Source: Alteromonas sp. BL110 (GTDB lineage: Bacteria; Pseudomonadota; Gammaproteobacteria; Enterobacterales; Alteromonadaceae). From it: a stretch of 64,000 bases of DNA. The stretch is taken from the NCBI RefSeq assembly GCF_003443615.1, contig NZ_CP031967.1, positions 2,604,001 to 2,668,000 on the forward strand, read 5' to 3'. Below the pieces are notes generated by a model, which saw only the letters and a list, made by a program, of their open reading frames with translations, had not been told where the DNA came from and searched no databases. Shown one piece after another: positions 18,266-26,287 of the stretch (its first letter is position 1; each line of letters opens with the position of its first letter). Position numbers and translations under genes: made by a program.

Positions 18266-19044
18266 GAGAAGCGCCCTTTTGAGGCTTTGGGGCGAAAGCT
18301 TCTCACAGCGAAAATAAAAGTGATAGCCGTAAGGCAAAGTACAACGGCAAGCGCGTTGTGTTCGAGTTTTTCGTAGAGCGCAAATCGCAGTAATTCTACG
18401 CCGCTACTAAAGGGGTTAAAGGCACAAATCTGATACAACCATTCGCTGGCCTCACGCATTTTCCAAAGCGGGTATAGGGCGCTTGATAGAAAGAACAACG
18501 GGAAAATGACAAAATTCATGACCCCGGCAAAGTTCTCTAGCTGCTTAATATAGTTTGCTAGTAATAATCCTAACGAACCTAAAAACAATGACAGTAGTGC
18601 AATAACAGGCAACGCATAAACGTATCCCAACGCAGATAGGCGTACATCTAGTAAAAGCGCAAAGGCAAAGAAGATGTACACCTGAATAGCGCTTACCAAG
18701 GTGTTGGCTATAAGCTTGCTGCCTAGCAGAAAAGGGCGGGGAACCGGGCTTAACAGCAGTACTTTCATGCTGCCCATTTCTCTGTCGTACACCATGGACA
18801 ATGAACTTTGCATACTATTAAAAAGCACAATCATGGCGGCAAGCCCAGGTACAATGTACTCTTCGTACAAAATATAACTCTCGTAAGGCTCGGTCATTGA
18901 AAGACCGAGGGCCGAACGAAACCCTGCGGCAAAAACAAATAGCCAAAGCAGCGGGCGCACCAATGCACTTAACAGGCGTGTACGTTGCTGCCAGAACTTC
19001 AGCATCTCTCGGGTAAGTACGCCCACAAAACAGCGCCAATACAT
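18262..19044 (-). CDS. ABC-2 type permease, PQQ-associated ABC system
   Basis: A 260-residue integral membrane protein with about six hydrophobic segments and the ABC-2 layout (SALYPLWKMREASEWLYQIC followed by NPFSSGVELLRFALY). This layout is typical of export-type permeases. The ATG at 19044 overlaps the ATPase stop as TGATG and has an AGGAAGG site. It pairs with the ATPase encoded immediately upstream. Homologous sets beside quinoprotein dehydrogenases are described as PQQ-dependent-catabolism-associated ABC systems; the transported molecule is not known. Confidence 0.85.
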   Translation of the reverse strand: MYWRCFVGVLTREMLKFWQQRTRLLSALVRPLLWLFVFAAGFRSALGLSMTEPYESYILYEEYIVPGLAAMIVLFNSMQSSLSMVYDREMGSMKVLLLSPVPRPFLLGSKLIANTLVSAIQVYIFFAFALLLDVRLSALGYVYALPVIALLSLFLGSLGLLLANYIKQLENFAGVMNFVIFPLFFLSSALYPLWKMREASEWLYQICAFNPFSSGVELLRFALYEKLEHNALAVVLCLTAITFIFAVRSFRPKASKGRFS

Positions 19045-19766
19045 CAGGAACCTTCCTGCATCAAATGCTGCCAAAGGTGCTCAATATCTTGTTGATGATA
19101 CTTGGCTAACAAGGCTTCACATTGGTCGTGGGCTAACACTCGCCCTTTTGATAAGACTATCAGATTGTTGTTGTGCTTCACTTCTTCAAACAAATGCGTG
19201 GCCCACAGTACACTTACGTTTTGGGAATGAGCGAGCGCTTGTACTACCCGCAAAATAAGATGACGGGATTCTATATCTAAGCCAACGGTAGGCTCGTCTA
19301 ATAGCAGCAAGGATGGCTTGTGAATAAGGCAGCGAGCTAACTCGACCCGACGTCTGTGCCCGCCATTTAAGTTTCGAATTTTTGTGTTGAGCTTGGTCGT
19401 AAGGTCGAGCTCGTCGAGCAGACCTTGAATATGAGATAGCGCACTTGTGGTACTTATGCCGTGGAGCGAAGCAAAGTAGGACAAATTTTGTTTTACAGAT
19501 AAGTCGATATCTAAAGTACTTTGCTGAAATACCACGCCCATTTTCGCCATAATACTTGTGCGAGATTGAGACAGGCTAGCACCATCAAAGGTAATGCTAC
19601 CTTGCGTGAGCTTTTGAAGGCTTGTAATAAGCGAAAATAAGGTACTTTTGCCTGCACCATTTGGCCCAAGTAGCATGGTTAAGCCTGGTTTTAAGCAAAG
19701 GCTTATATCATTTAGCGCGTAGTGGCCGCCGTACTGATGTGAAACCGCTTGAACCGCTATTTCCAT
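19044..19766 (-). CDS. ABC transporter ATPase, PQQ-associated
   Basis: A 240-residue ATPase with Walker A GPNGAGKST, a Q-loop in VVFQQSTLD, a signature region NGGHRRRVELA in place of the canonical LSGGQ, Walker B SLLLLDEPT and the H-switch ATHLFEE. The degenerate signature NGGHRRR is typical of the PQQ-associated subgroup. It overlaps the propeller gene upstream by 10 bases and the permease downstream by a TGATG junction, so the products are likely made in a fixed ratio. Confidence 0.88.
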   Translation of the reverse strand: MEIAVQAVSHQYGGHYALNDISLCLKPGLTMLLGPNGAGKSTLFSLITSLQKLTQGSITFDGASLSQSRTSIMAKMGVVFQQSTLDIDLSVKQNLSYFASLHGISTTSALSHIQGLLDELDLTTKLNTKIRNLNGGHRRRVELARCLIHKPSLLLLDEPTVGLDIESRHLILRVVQALAHSQNVSVLWATHLFEEVKHNNNLIVLSKGRVLAHDQCEALLAKYHQQDIEHLWQHLMQEGS

Positions 19767-20740
19767 TTAACCGCCACGCCCCAAGGGTAACGCCCCACTT
19801 TTACCGTATGCTCTACGTTTAACGTGTGGGTATTGATGACAGACACATCACCGCTCACACCGTTAGTGGTCAGCAATAAAGACTGATCTTGATTAAACGC
19901 TAATTGCCACACTCGTCGCCCAACCAAAATGTAGTCTTCCACTTCGAAGGTATCGGTATTGATGACCGCTATGCGATTTGCTGGACCAAGCGCCACGAAG
20001 GCGTAGGGCTTATTTTTCATAAGCACAATACCCACTGGCTGAACCTTGTCGCGATAAACGCCTTTAATGGCAAAGGAAAGGGTCTTCACTTTTTGCTTGG
20101 TAGCAGTATCGAAAATACTAACGGTGCCACCTATTTCAGAGCTTACCCAAAGGTACTTGTCATCTCTGGTAAAGTGAGCATCTCTGGGTCTTGCGTCAAC
20201 CAAGCTATTTGCAATATTTTCGTGCGTTTTGGTATCTATCCAGTGCACCATGTTAGTGGTTTCTGATGTGACGACCATCATGCTGCCGTCGTGACTCACG
20301 GCTAGCCCCTCAGGCTCTACGCCTACATCTATCTGAGAAATGACCTGAGCCGTTGGAATGTCGATAACAGTAAGAAGGGCATCGTCTTCATTAGCTGTGT
20401 AAATAGTGGTGCCGTTAGGATGTAATGCTATGGTTTCAGGATCTGCACCTGAGGGAAGATCGCCCACTATGGAATGGGTAGACAAATCCATAATTTGAAT
20501 TCGATCAGCATCAGAGGCACAGATATACGCGTGGGACTGGTCTGCACTTAAAATAAACCCTCGGGGGCGCTCTCCAACCTCGATAGTTTCAATCACATCA
20601 AATGTCGTCATATCAATGACAGATAGCGTGTTGTCTTTTTCGTTAGTGACATACGCTTGAGGAAGTGCAAAGGCTTGAGGAAGTGCTAAGGCAAAGGCTG
20701 CCATTGAACTGCCAAGCAAGAGTGCAAAGCGATAACTCAT
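19757..20740 (-). CDS. PQQ-associated YVTN beta-propeller protein
   Basis: A 327-residue periplasmic beta-propeller. It has a signal peptide ending near LPQA and then about seven repeats with the YVTN pattern (AYVTNEKDNTLSVIDM, IYTANEDDALLTVIDI, AFVALGPANRIAVINT and others). It belongs to the family annotated as PQQ-dependent-catabolism-associated beta-propeller. It overlaps the upstream binding-protein gene by 4 bases (ATGA) and the ATPase gene by 10. An 18-base tandem duplication in the signal-peptide region doubles the motif ALPQAF. Its biochemical role is unknown. Confidence 0.88.
   Translation of the reverse strand: MSYRFALLLGSSMAAFALALPQAFALPQAYVTNEKDNTLSVIDMTTFDVIETIEVGERPRGFILSADQSHAYICASDADRIQIMDLSTHSIVGDLPSGADPETIALHPNGTTIYTANEDDALLTVIDIPTAQVISQIDVGVEPEGLAVSHDGSMMVVTSETTNMVHWIDTKTHENIANSLVDARPRDAHFTRDDKYLWVSSEIGGTVSIFDTATKQKVKTLSFAIKGVYRDKVQPVGIVLMKNKPYAFVALGPANRIAVINTDTFEVEDYILVGRRVWQLAFNQDQSLLLTTNGVSGDVSVINTHTLNVEHTVKVGRYPWGVAVKWK
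20655..20690. repeat. 18-base tandem duplication in the propeller signal peptide
   Basis: GCTTGAGGAAGTGCAAAG is followed directly by the same 18 bases with one change. It duplicates six residues (ALPQAF) within the minus-strand propeller signal sequence. Confidence 0.85.
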
Positions 20741-22086
20741 AACTTGTCCTTACAGGTAGTGTGTGTTGCGCCTAATGTGTCCAGTTCGTTGGTTTGGTGC
20801 AAAAAGCCTTCAAGGGGCGCATGAGTCACCAGTGCGTCTTCGTGGGCCAGTGCAATAGGCTGACGAAATTGGTGGGTGTAGGGGCGAATAGAAAGAGGGC
20901 GACCTTTATAGGCACCCAGCGTGTAGTGGTCGCTAAGCAAGGTTTTAAGTATTCCCTGCTGCGTTAAATCGCTTCCTTGCTGCGCAGCATTTGCCACCGC
21001 TGTTACCGCAAGATACGCGGCGAAGTCGACTTCATTCATGTGTCTGTTAAACCTGTCGTTAAAACGGCTTTGAAGCTGACGGGCGCCCCATTGTTCGTGG
21101 GTAAAGTGCCAACCTAGTGCTTTTAGGCCGGCAGCGCCTACCACAGGTACAGGATAATAGGTGTTAAAGGGTAGGCTATACGCGAATTGCGCCGCGCTAT
21201 CGGCGGTAAAAACAGCCTGATAGGTTTCTGTTGTTCGCGTAAATTGAGGAATTTCAGCAAAAGCAGCTCTGCGTAAATCAAAACTGTCCTGCCATTGCTT
21301 AGCTTCAATAAGTGAAAGTTTGAATTTTTTAGCGCTGCGTTTGAACGCGGCTAGGTATGCAGCATCGTCAGCGGTTTTTCCATAAACAGCGAATATCTCG
21401 TCAATACGTTTAGTGCGAAACCATTGGGCTAGGGCGTCGGTTTTCATTTGATAACTGGGGATTGTGTGAAATAAAGGCAAGCGACATGAATTTTGTCTCA
21501 GCAAATCATCGCTATTAGCTACGTTAAAAAATACGGCATTAGGAAGCGTGCTTTGAATATTGGCAATCAACGGCTCAATTGAGGCAGCCTTTACCTTATC
21601 ACTGCTTCGTATGTCCAGCAGTACAACAGGTGCAATGTTGCCTTGCTGATTGCTGCTTATTACTTTGTGATTTGTGTTAGCTCTTGAAGCAGAGTGCTGG
21701 CGTGTTTTAGCTAAAGAAGCTTGCAGTTCGCCGATAGAAGGCACACTGATTTCAGTTAGCTCAAACTGATAACCAAGAAATTTTCCCGTGATGTTGGCAT
21801 CCTTTATCGCCACACTTGCGCCAGCTGTCCCCTCATTGCTGGGGGACTTTAAATAGTCTGGTGTGCCTGGTAGAGATGTGCCCGCAACTTTAATGTAAAT
21901 GACCACAATAGTGGCAAAAGAGGCCTGTGGTGCAGCTTGTTGGGCCTGAGAAGATTGCGCTTCATTAAATGCGAGCGCGCTGTTTAAAAACGACAACAGA
22001 ACGCAGCAAAAAAGTGACGCTACACACTTTTGATAGCGCTTACCGGTTAATCGTATTTCAACCGTGCTTTTTACACCCTTTGCCAT
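20737..22086 (-). CDS. PQQ-associated ABC-type periplasmic binding protein
   Basis: About 449 residues. The reading frame is open up to 22170, but that start would abut the palindrome at 22171; the ATG at 22086 gives a normal Sec signal (CVASLFCCVLLSFLNSALAF) and has GGGGTGG just upstream. The mature part has a branched-chain-amino-acid-binding-protein-like fold with long alternating alpha/beta segments. It belongs to the PQQ-dependent-catabolism ABC substrate-binding family by context and by sequence pattern (YLKSPSNEGTAGA, QDSFDLRRAAFAE). It is the first gene of the five-gene operon ending in the M17 peptidase. The ligand is unknown. Confidence 0.78.
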   Translation of the reverse strand: MAKGVKSTVEIRLTGKRYQKCVASLFCCVLLSFLNSALAFNEAQSSQAQQAAPQASFATIVVIYIKVAGTSLPGTPDYLKSPSNEGTAGASVAIKDANITGKFLGYQFELTEISVPSIGELQASLAKTRQHSASRANTNHKVISSNQQGNIAPVVLLDIRSSDKVKAASIEPLIANIQSTLPNAVFFNVANSDDLLRQNSCRLPLFHTIPSYQMKTDALAQWFRTKRIDEIFAVYGKTADDAAYLAAFKRSAKKFKLSLIEAKQWQDSFDLRRAAFAEIPQFTRTTETYQAVFTADSAAQFAYSLPFNTYYPVPVVGAAGLKALGWHFTHEQWGARQLQSRFNDRFNRHMNEVDFAAYLAVTAVANAAQQGSDLTQQGILKTLLSDHYTLGAYKGRPLSIRPYTHQFRQPIALAHEDALVTHAPLEGFLHQTNELDTLGATHTTCKDKL

Positions 22087-22170
22087 ATACCACCCCGAGC
22101 TCAGCTGCATGCTTTTGCTGATATCTGTTTGTCTGACATAAGGGTATATGGCAATTTTCCCGAAGAACAT

Positions 22171-22184
22171 CCTCCTAAAGGAGG
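22171..22184. promoter_or_regulatory. Palindromic operator candidate in a divergent promoter region
   Basis: CCTCC-TAAA-GGAGG, a palindrome with a 4-base spacer. It lies between the minus-strand ABC operon and the plus-strand XoxJ-like gene and could serve both. It is identical in core to the copy before the dehydrogenase gene. Confidence 0.7.
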
Positions 22185-22270
22185 AATGCTATGGCGCTAA
22201 AGTAGCATTAGTAAAATCACGCTAACCCCTTAGTATGCTTAAGAAGTTCGATTGAATAAGTGGGTAAGCT

Positions 22271-23179
22271 GTGCAGTTAGTTAAACCTTTTCGAGTTATT
22301 TTCATTTTACTCTGCCTGATAACGGGTTCTGCGTTTTCTGCGTTCGGGGAAGCAAGATCGTTAGACGATATTAAAGACAGCGGTTTAATTAGAATTGCGG
22401 TGTACACCGACTATCCTCCATTTTCATTTATTGAAAACGACAGCCCCACAGGTATTGATATTGATATCGCCCGTGAAATCGCGAGCGCCCTTGGTGTTGA
22501 GCTAGAACTGATATGGATGACACCAGGTGAAACGACAGAGGACGATTTCAGGAATTACCTATGGAAGGGCCATATAATTCATCGCATTAAGGCTGATGTG
22601 ATGATGCGCGCGCCTTACGACCCAAGCTTTTCTCAAAAACGTGACGACGTGGGCTTGTTGGTTAATGAGCTTGTTCATATGTTTGCCCCTTATCAGCGTG
22701 AAAGCTGGCAAATCATTCACAACACGCACACCTTGCCCGAAGTGGAAACCATGGGCATGTTTCAGTATCACACGATTGGTGCGGAAATAGACAGCATTCC
22801 CCACTTTTACTTAACGTCAGCGTTTGGCGGCCGATTGCGAGAAAAAACATCGCACTATCGTTCAAATGCAGAAGCGATTGACGCAATGAAAGCAGGAACC
22901 GTCGAAGCGGTAATGGGATTGCGCTCGCAAATATCCTACCTCAGTCAGTTTGTTGATAATGAGCAATATCGCCTTGCAAGCAACGCGTTTCCGCTTATCG
23001 GAAAGCAAAAGTGGGATATAGGACTTGCTGTTCATACTAATTATCGCGCGCTTGGCTATGAAATTGGTGATGTAATTACGCGAATGGTGGTCGAGGGCGA
23101 TATGCAACGGTTATTTGAGAAATACAAAACCATTTATGAGATGCCGCCCTATTTTTCGGGGCAAGAGCGTTCAGAATAA
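22271..23179 (+). CDS. xoxJ: XoxJ/MoxJ-like periplasmic binding protein
   Basis: A 302-residue protein with a signal peptide (LLCLITGSAFSAFGEA) and a solute-binding-protein family 3 fold. Typical elements are LIRIAVYTDYPPFSFIEN, TGIDIDIAREIASALG and the C-terminal YEIGDVITRMVVEG. Members encoded beside quinoprotein dehydrogenases (MoxJ/XoxJ group) are thought to help activate the dehydrogenase. The start is a GTG at 22271 without a strong ribosome-binding site. It is followed by the dehydrogenase and cytochrome genes on the same strand. The symbol is by analogy. Confidence 0.75.
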   Translation: MQLVKPFRVIFILLCLITGSAFSAFGEARSLDDIKDSGLIRIAVYTDYPPFSFIENDSPTGIDIDIAREIASALGVELELIWMTPGETTEDDFRNYLWKGHIIHRIKADVMMRAPYDPSFSQKRDDVGLLVNELVHMFAPYQRESWQIIHNTHTLPEVETMGMFQYHTIGAEIDSIPHFYLTSAFGGRLREKTSHYRSNAEAIDAMKAGTVEAVMGLRSQISYLSQFVDNEQYRLASNAFPLIGKQKWDIGLAVHTNYRALGYEIGDVITRMVVEGDMQRLFEKYKTIYEMPPYFSGQERSE

Positions 23180-23308
23180 GAGCGTTCTGACCAATAACGT
23201 TCAGAAAGATAGCACTTTGAACAATAGAACGCTGATTAACAGAGCTTTCGAATAGCAGCATTTCGAACAATTGCATGTTAATCGATTGCACTTTAGGTAA
23301 TAGCTCTA
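23164..23308. repeat. Degenerate ~15-base tandem repeats after the XoxJ-like gene
   Basis: Nine or so consecutive units of 15-18 bases share the pattern GCxxTTxxGAACAATA (for example GCACTTTGAACAATA, GCATTTCGAACAATT, GCACTTTAGGTAATA). They start over the stop codon and fill the gap toward the dehydrogenase promoter. No open frame runs through them. Confidence 0.5.
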
Positions 23309-23416
23309 TGGCCAACTGCCTTTTTACCTCTAGCGCATTTATTAGTAACGCATTACTTCAAAAAAACGAGAAAGCGTAGAGGCGTTAAACAAAAGGGAAA
23401 ATAGCCCTTCATTCCT

Positions 23417-23430
23417 CCTCCTAAAGGAGG
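23417..23430 (+). promoter_or_regulatory. Palindromic operator candidate upstream of the PQQ dehydrogenase
   Basis: CCTCC-TAAA-GGAGG with an extra CCT on the left, 111 bases upstream of the chosen dehydrogenase ATG. It is identical in core to the copy at 22171. Confidence 0.7.
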
Positions 23431-23541
23431 AGTCAAATCACTCCGCTGTTGCATAGGCATCGACATCCCCCCTAGCTATGCTAATCCTAACAAATAGTCT
23501 GAAACAGACCATTTATGGCCTACATGCAACTAGGAACCGTT

Positions 23542-25329
23542 ATGAATAATAATATGCCAATTAAAAAACTTGCTCTATCTATGCTGGTATGTGCAAGTGC
23601 GTTAACTCCTGTCCATGCTGTTGTCACTGACAAAGATATTCAAAATGACCACGTTACCACTGACGACGTAGTGACGTATGGTATGGGCTTGAAAGCTCAG
23701 CGCTATAGCCCGTTAACCGCGATTAACCGCGATACAGTAGAGGAAGTACGCCCTGTGTGGGCATTCTCTTTAGGTGGTGAAAAGCAGCGGGGGCAAGAAT
23801 CGCAGCCAATGGTAAAAGATGGTGTTATGTATGTAACCGGTTCTTATTCTCGGGTGTGGGCCATAGATGCGCGAACCGGAGAAGAGTTATGGCAATACGA
23901 GGCGCGTTTACCAGACGGTATTATGCCTTGCTGTGATGTGATAAACCGTGGCGTTGCGCTTTACGATAATCTGGTCATTTTTGGCACCTTGGACGCCAAG
24001 TTAGTAGCACTGGACAAAGACACGGGCAAAACCGTTTGGAAGAAAAAAGTTGAAGATTATCGAGCGGGCTACGCCATTACTGCAGCGCCTATTGTAGTTG
24101 ACGGAAAAGTCATTACAGGGATTTCCGGTGGTGAATTCGGTATCGTCGGTAAAGTGTATGCTTACGACGCGAAGTCTGGCAAACAGCTATGGGTTAGACC
24201 TACCGTTGAAGGGCACATGGGGTACTTATGGAAAGACGGTAAGAAAACCGAAAATGGTATTTCAGGTGGCGCGCCAGGTAAAACATGGCCTGCTGATTTA
24301 TGGAAAACCGGTGGTGCAGCAACGTGGCTAGGTGGTACTTACGACTCAGATACAGGCTTGCTATTCTTCGGTACGGGTAACCCTGCACCGTGGAACTCCC
24401 ATTTACGTCCTGGCGATAACTACTTCTCGTCGTCGCGCTTAGCAATCGACCCTAATACAGGAAAGATTGTGTGGCACTTCCAAACCACACCACACGATGG
24501 CTGGGACTTCGATGGCGTTAACGAGCTTATCTCGTTTGATTACGAAGAAAGCGGTAAAACCGTGAAAGCGGCGGCAACCGCCGACAGAAACGGCTTCTTC
24601 TATGTCCTTAACCGCGAAAACGGTGACTTTATTCGCGGCTTCCCGTTTGTTGACAAATTGAACTGGGCAAAGGGACTGGATGAAAAAGGCCGACCTATCT
24701 ACGTTGAAGCGAATCGGCCAGGAAGTCCGGCACAATCTACTGATGGTAAACAAGGCGCACAGGTCGTTGCGCGTCCTGCTTTCTTAGGTGGTAAAAACTG
24801 GATGCCAATGGCCTATTCAAAGGATACTGAACTCTTCTATGTGCCTTCAAACGAATGGGAAATGGATATCTGGAACGAGCCTACCTCTTACAAGAAAGGT
24901 GCAGCGTACCTAGGGGCCGGTTTCACCATTAAATCAGTGAATGAAGACTTTATCGGCGTCCTTAAAGCGATTGACCCTAAAACAGGTGAAACCGTTTGGC
25001 GCTATAATAACTTCTCTCCACTATGGGGCGGGGTGTTAACCACAGGTGGTGGTTTGGTTTGGACCGGTAATCCTGAAGGTTATCTTATGGCCTTTGACGA
25101 CAAAACCGGTGAAATAGTCTACAAGTTCCAAACTGGCTCAGGTATTGTTGGCTCTCCAGTGACATGGGAAATGGATGGTGAGCAGTACATCTCTGTACTA
25201 TCTGGATGGGGCGGCGCAGTACCATTATGGGGCGGTGAAGTTGCAAAACGCGTGAAGCACTTCAACCAAGGCGGCACCGTGTGGACGTTTAAATTGCCCA
25301 AGCGCTATCAGCAGGTGGCAAAAAACTAA
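23542..25329 (+). CDS. exaF: PQQ-dependent alcohol dehydrogenase, lanthanide (ExaF/PedH) type
   Basis: A 595-residue periplasmic quinoprotein that oxidises alcohols and passes electrons to cytochrome c. It has a signal peptide ([17 protein letters not shown]), an eight-bladed propeller of tryptophan-docking repeats, and the vicinal disulfide CC in [11 protein letters not shown] that stacks on PQQ. The active site is WDFDGVNE: the catalytic Asp (residue 322) is followed two residues later by a second Asp (324). In XoxF, ExaF and PedH this extra Asp coordinates a lanthanide; calcium enzymes have Ala or Ser there. The ATG at 23542 is preferred because AGGAAC lies upstream; another ATG is at 23515. 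Symbol by analogy with ExaF/PedH. Confidence 0.92.
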   Translation: MNNNMPIKKLALSMLVCASALTPVHAVVTDKDIQNDHVTTDDVVTYGMGLKAQRYSPLTAINRDTVEEVRPVWAFSLGGEKQRGQESQPMVKDGVMYVTGSYSRVWAIDARTGEELWQYEARLPDGIMPCCDVINRGVALYDNLVIFGTLDAKLVALDKDTGKTVWKKKVEDYRAGYAITAAPIVVDGKVITGISGGEFGIVGKVYAYDAKSGKQLWVRPTVEGHMGYLWKDGKKTENGISGGAPGKTWPADLWKTGGAATWLGGTYDSDTGLLFFGTGNPAPWNSHLRPGDNYFSSSRLAIDPNTGKIVWHFQTTPHDGWDFDGVNELISFDYEESGKTVKAAATADRNGFFYVLNRENGDFIRGFPFVDKLNWAKGLDEKGRPIYVEANRPGSPAQSTDGKQGAQVVARPAFLGGKNWMPMAYSKDTELFYVPSNEWEMDIWNEPTSYKKGAAYLGAGFTIKSVNEDFIGVLKAIDPKTGETVWRYNNFSPLWGGVLTTGGGLVWTGNPEGYLMAFDDKTGEIVYKFQTGSGIVGSPVTWEMDGEQYISVLSGWGGAVPLWGGEVAKRVKHFNQGGTVWTFKLPKRYQQVAKN

Positions 25330-25362
25330 CCTTAGCTGAGCGATAAATAGTGATTAATACAT

Positions 25363-25393
25363 GGCCAGCGCCTATGTGCGCTGGCCTTTTTTT
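25363..25393 (+). terminator. Rho-independent terminator of the dehydrogenase gene
   Basis: GGCCAGCGC pairs exactly with GCGCTGGCC around a six-base loop, followed by seven T. Confidence 0.9.
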
Positions 25394-25525
25394 CGTCTTA
25401 TATTCATTCACCCGTTGGCAAGATAAGGCTTCATCATTCTTATGGGCGTTATTTCGACTTTGACTTTAGCACTGACGTTGAAGCACCAAGTGTAAGGCTA
25501 GCGCTTTCGATGGCTATCATTGTGG

Positions 25526-25542
25526 CCTCCTACCAAAGGAGG
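25526..25542 (+). promoter_or_regulatory. Palindromic operator candidate upstream of the cytochrome c gene
   Basis: CCTCC-TACCAAA-GGAGG, the long-spacer (7-base) form also seen before the TonB receptor, 82 bases upstream of the cytochrome ATG. A TATACT hexamer lies further downstream and could be the -10 element. Confidence 0.65.
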
Positions 25543-25624
25543 AGCCTTTCAAAACCAAAGTAGTGTTACCCCTTATTTCCTTGTACGTATACTTAATTCA
25601 TAGTCTTTTGAGGATGTATGAATT

Positions 25625-26122
25625 ATGAAAACAAAAATATCGATGTTGTTTGCTGCACTCGTGGTAACTGGCTTGTCTGCCCCCGTGCTTGCACACGGAA
25701 ATGTTATCCCTCAAGGAGCAGATAGTTCAGCTATGCCACCAATTACTGATGGCGATGAGTCTGAAAATGGCTGGGTATTTGAAAACCCTTATCGCAGCCT
25801 TGATGAAGAAACCAAAACGAAAGTTATCAAATTTGGTGAGTCAGCCTATGCGAATAACTGTGCAGGCTGTCACGGCTTACACGCGCAGTCTGGCGGAATA
25901 AACCCAGACCTTCGTGAACTCGACCCTGAAAGTTTTGAAGACGACGAATGGTTCGTTGAGCGCCTGCGTTTTGGCTCGGCGAAAGGCATGCCTGCACTTG
26001 GAGGCATTCCGGAAGGGCAAACCGATCCTATCTTAGATCAAGAGACACTTTGGGCTATAAAGACTTACGTTGAAGCACGTCGCGTTGTGGCCATTGAAGA
26101 GGGTGAGATAGAAGCAGATTAG
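25625..26122 (+). CDS. Periplasmic monohaem cytochrome c, electron acceptor of the dehydrogenase
   Basis: A 165-residue protein with a signal peptide (ending near VLAHG), one haem motif CAGCH (C79, C82, H83) and a likely axial Met122 in GMPALGG. The size and the location right after the quinoprotein gene fit a XoxG/PedF/cytochrome c550-type partner. Both N- and C-termini are acidic, which suits docking to a dehydrogenase. It has its own palindrome-containing promoter and a terminator, so it is a separate transcription unit within the same regulon. Confidence 0.88.
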   Translation: MKTKISMLFAALVVTGLSAPVLAHGNVIPQGADSSAMPPITDGDESENGWVFENPYRSLDEETKTKVIKFGESAYANNCAGCHGLHAQSGGINPDLRELDPESFEDDEWFVERLRFGSAKGMPALGGIPEGQTDPILDQETLWAIKTYVEARRVVAIEEGEIEAD

Positions 26123-26146
26123 GGCGACGTCTGTTACGCCTTTTTC

Positions 26147-26180
26147 GCCGGGTTAACGTCGAGTTACCCGGCATTTTTCT
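26147..26180 (+). terminator. Rho-independent terminator of the cytochrome c gene
   Basis: GCCGGGT pairs with ACCCGGC around a short spacer, followed by a T-rich tail. Confidence 0.8.
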
Positions 26181-26287
26181 TTTTTAGCGCAAAAACCATA
26201 CAAATTAACGCTTTTTATTGCAATAACCTCGGTTGCTTAGCAGCATGGTGTTTACCGTTTGGCATTCCTTCTTTATTTGGAAACCTA

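Noticed and set aside
22087..22170. A longer N-terminus for the PQQ-associated binding protein
   Set aside because: It would start right beside the palindrome and bury the signal peptide; the ATG at 22086 has a better ribosome-binding site.
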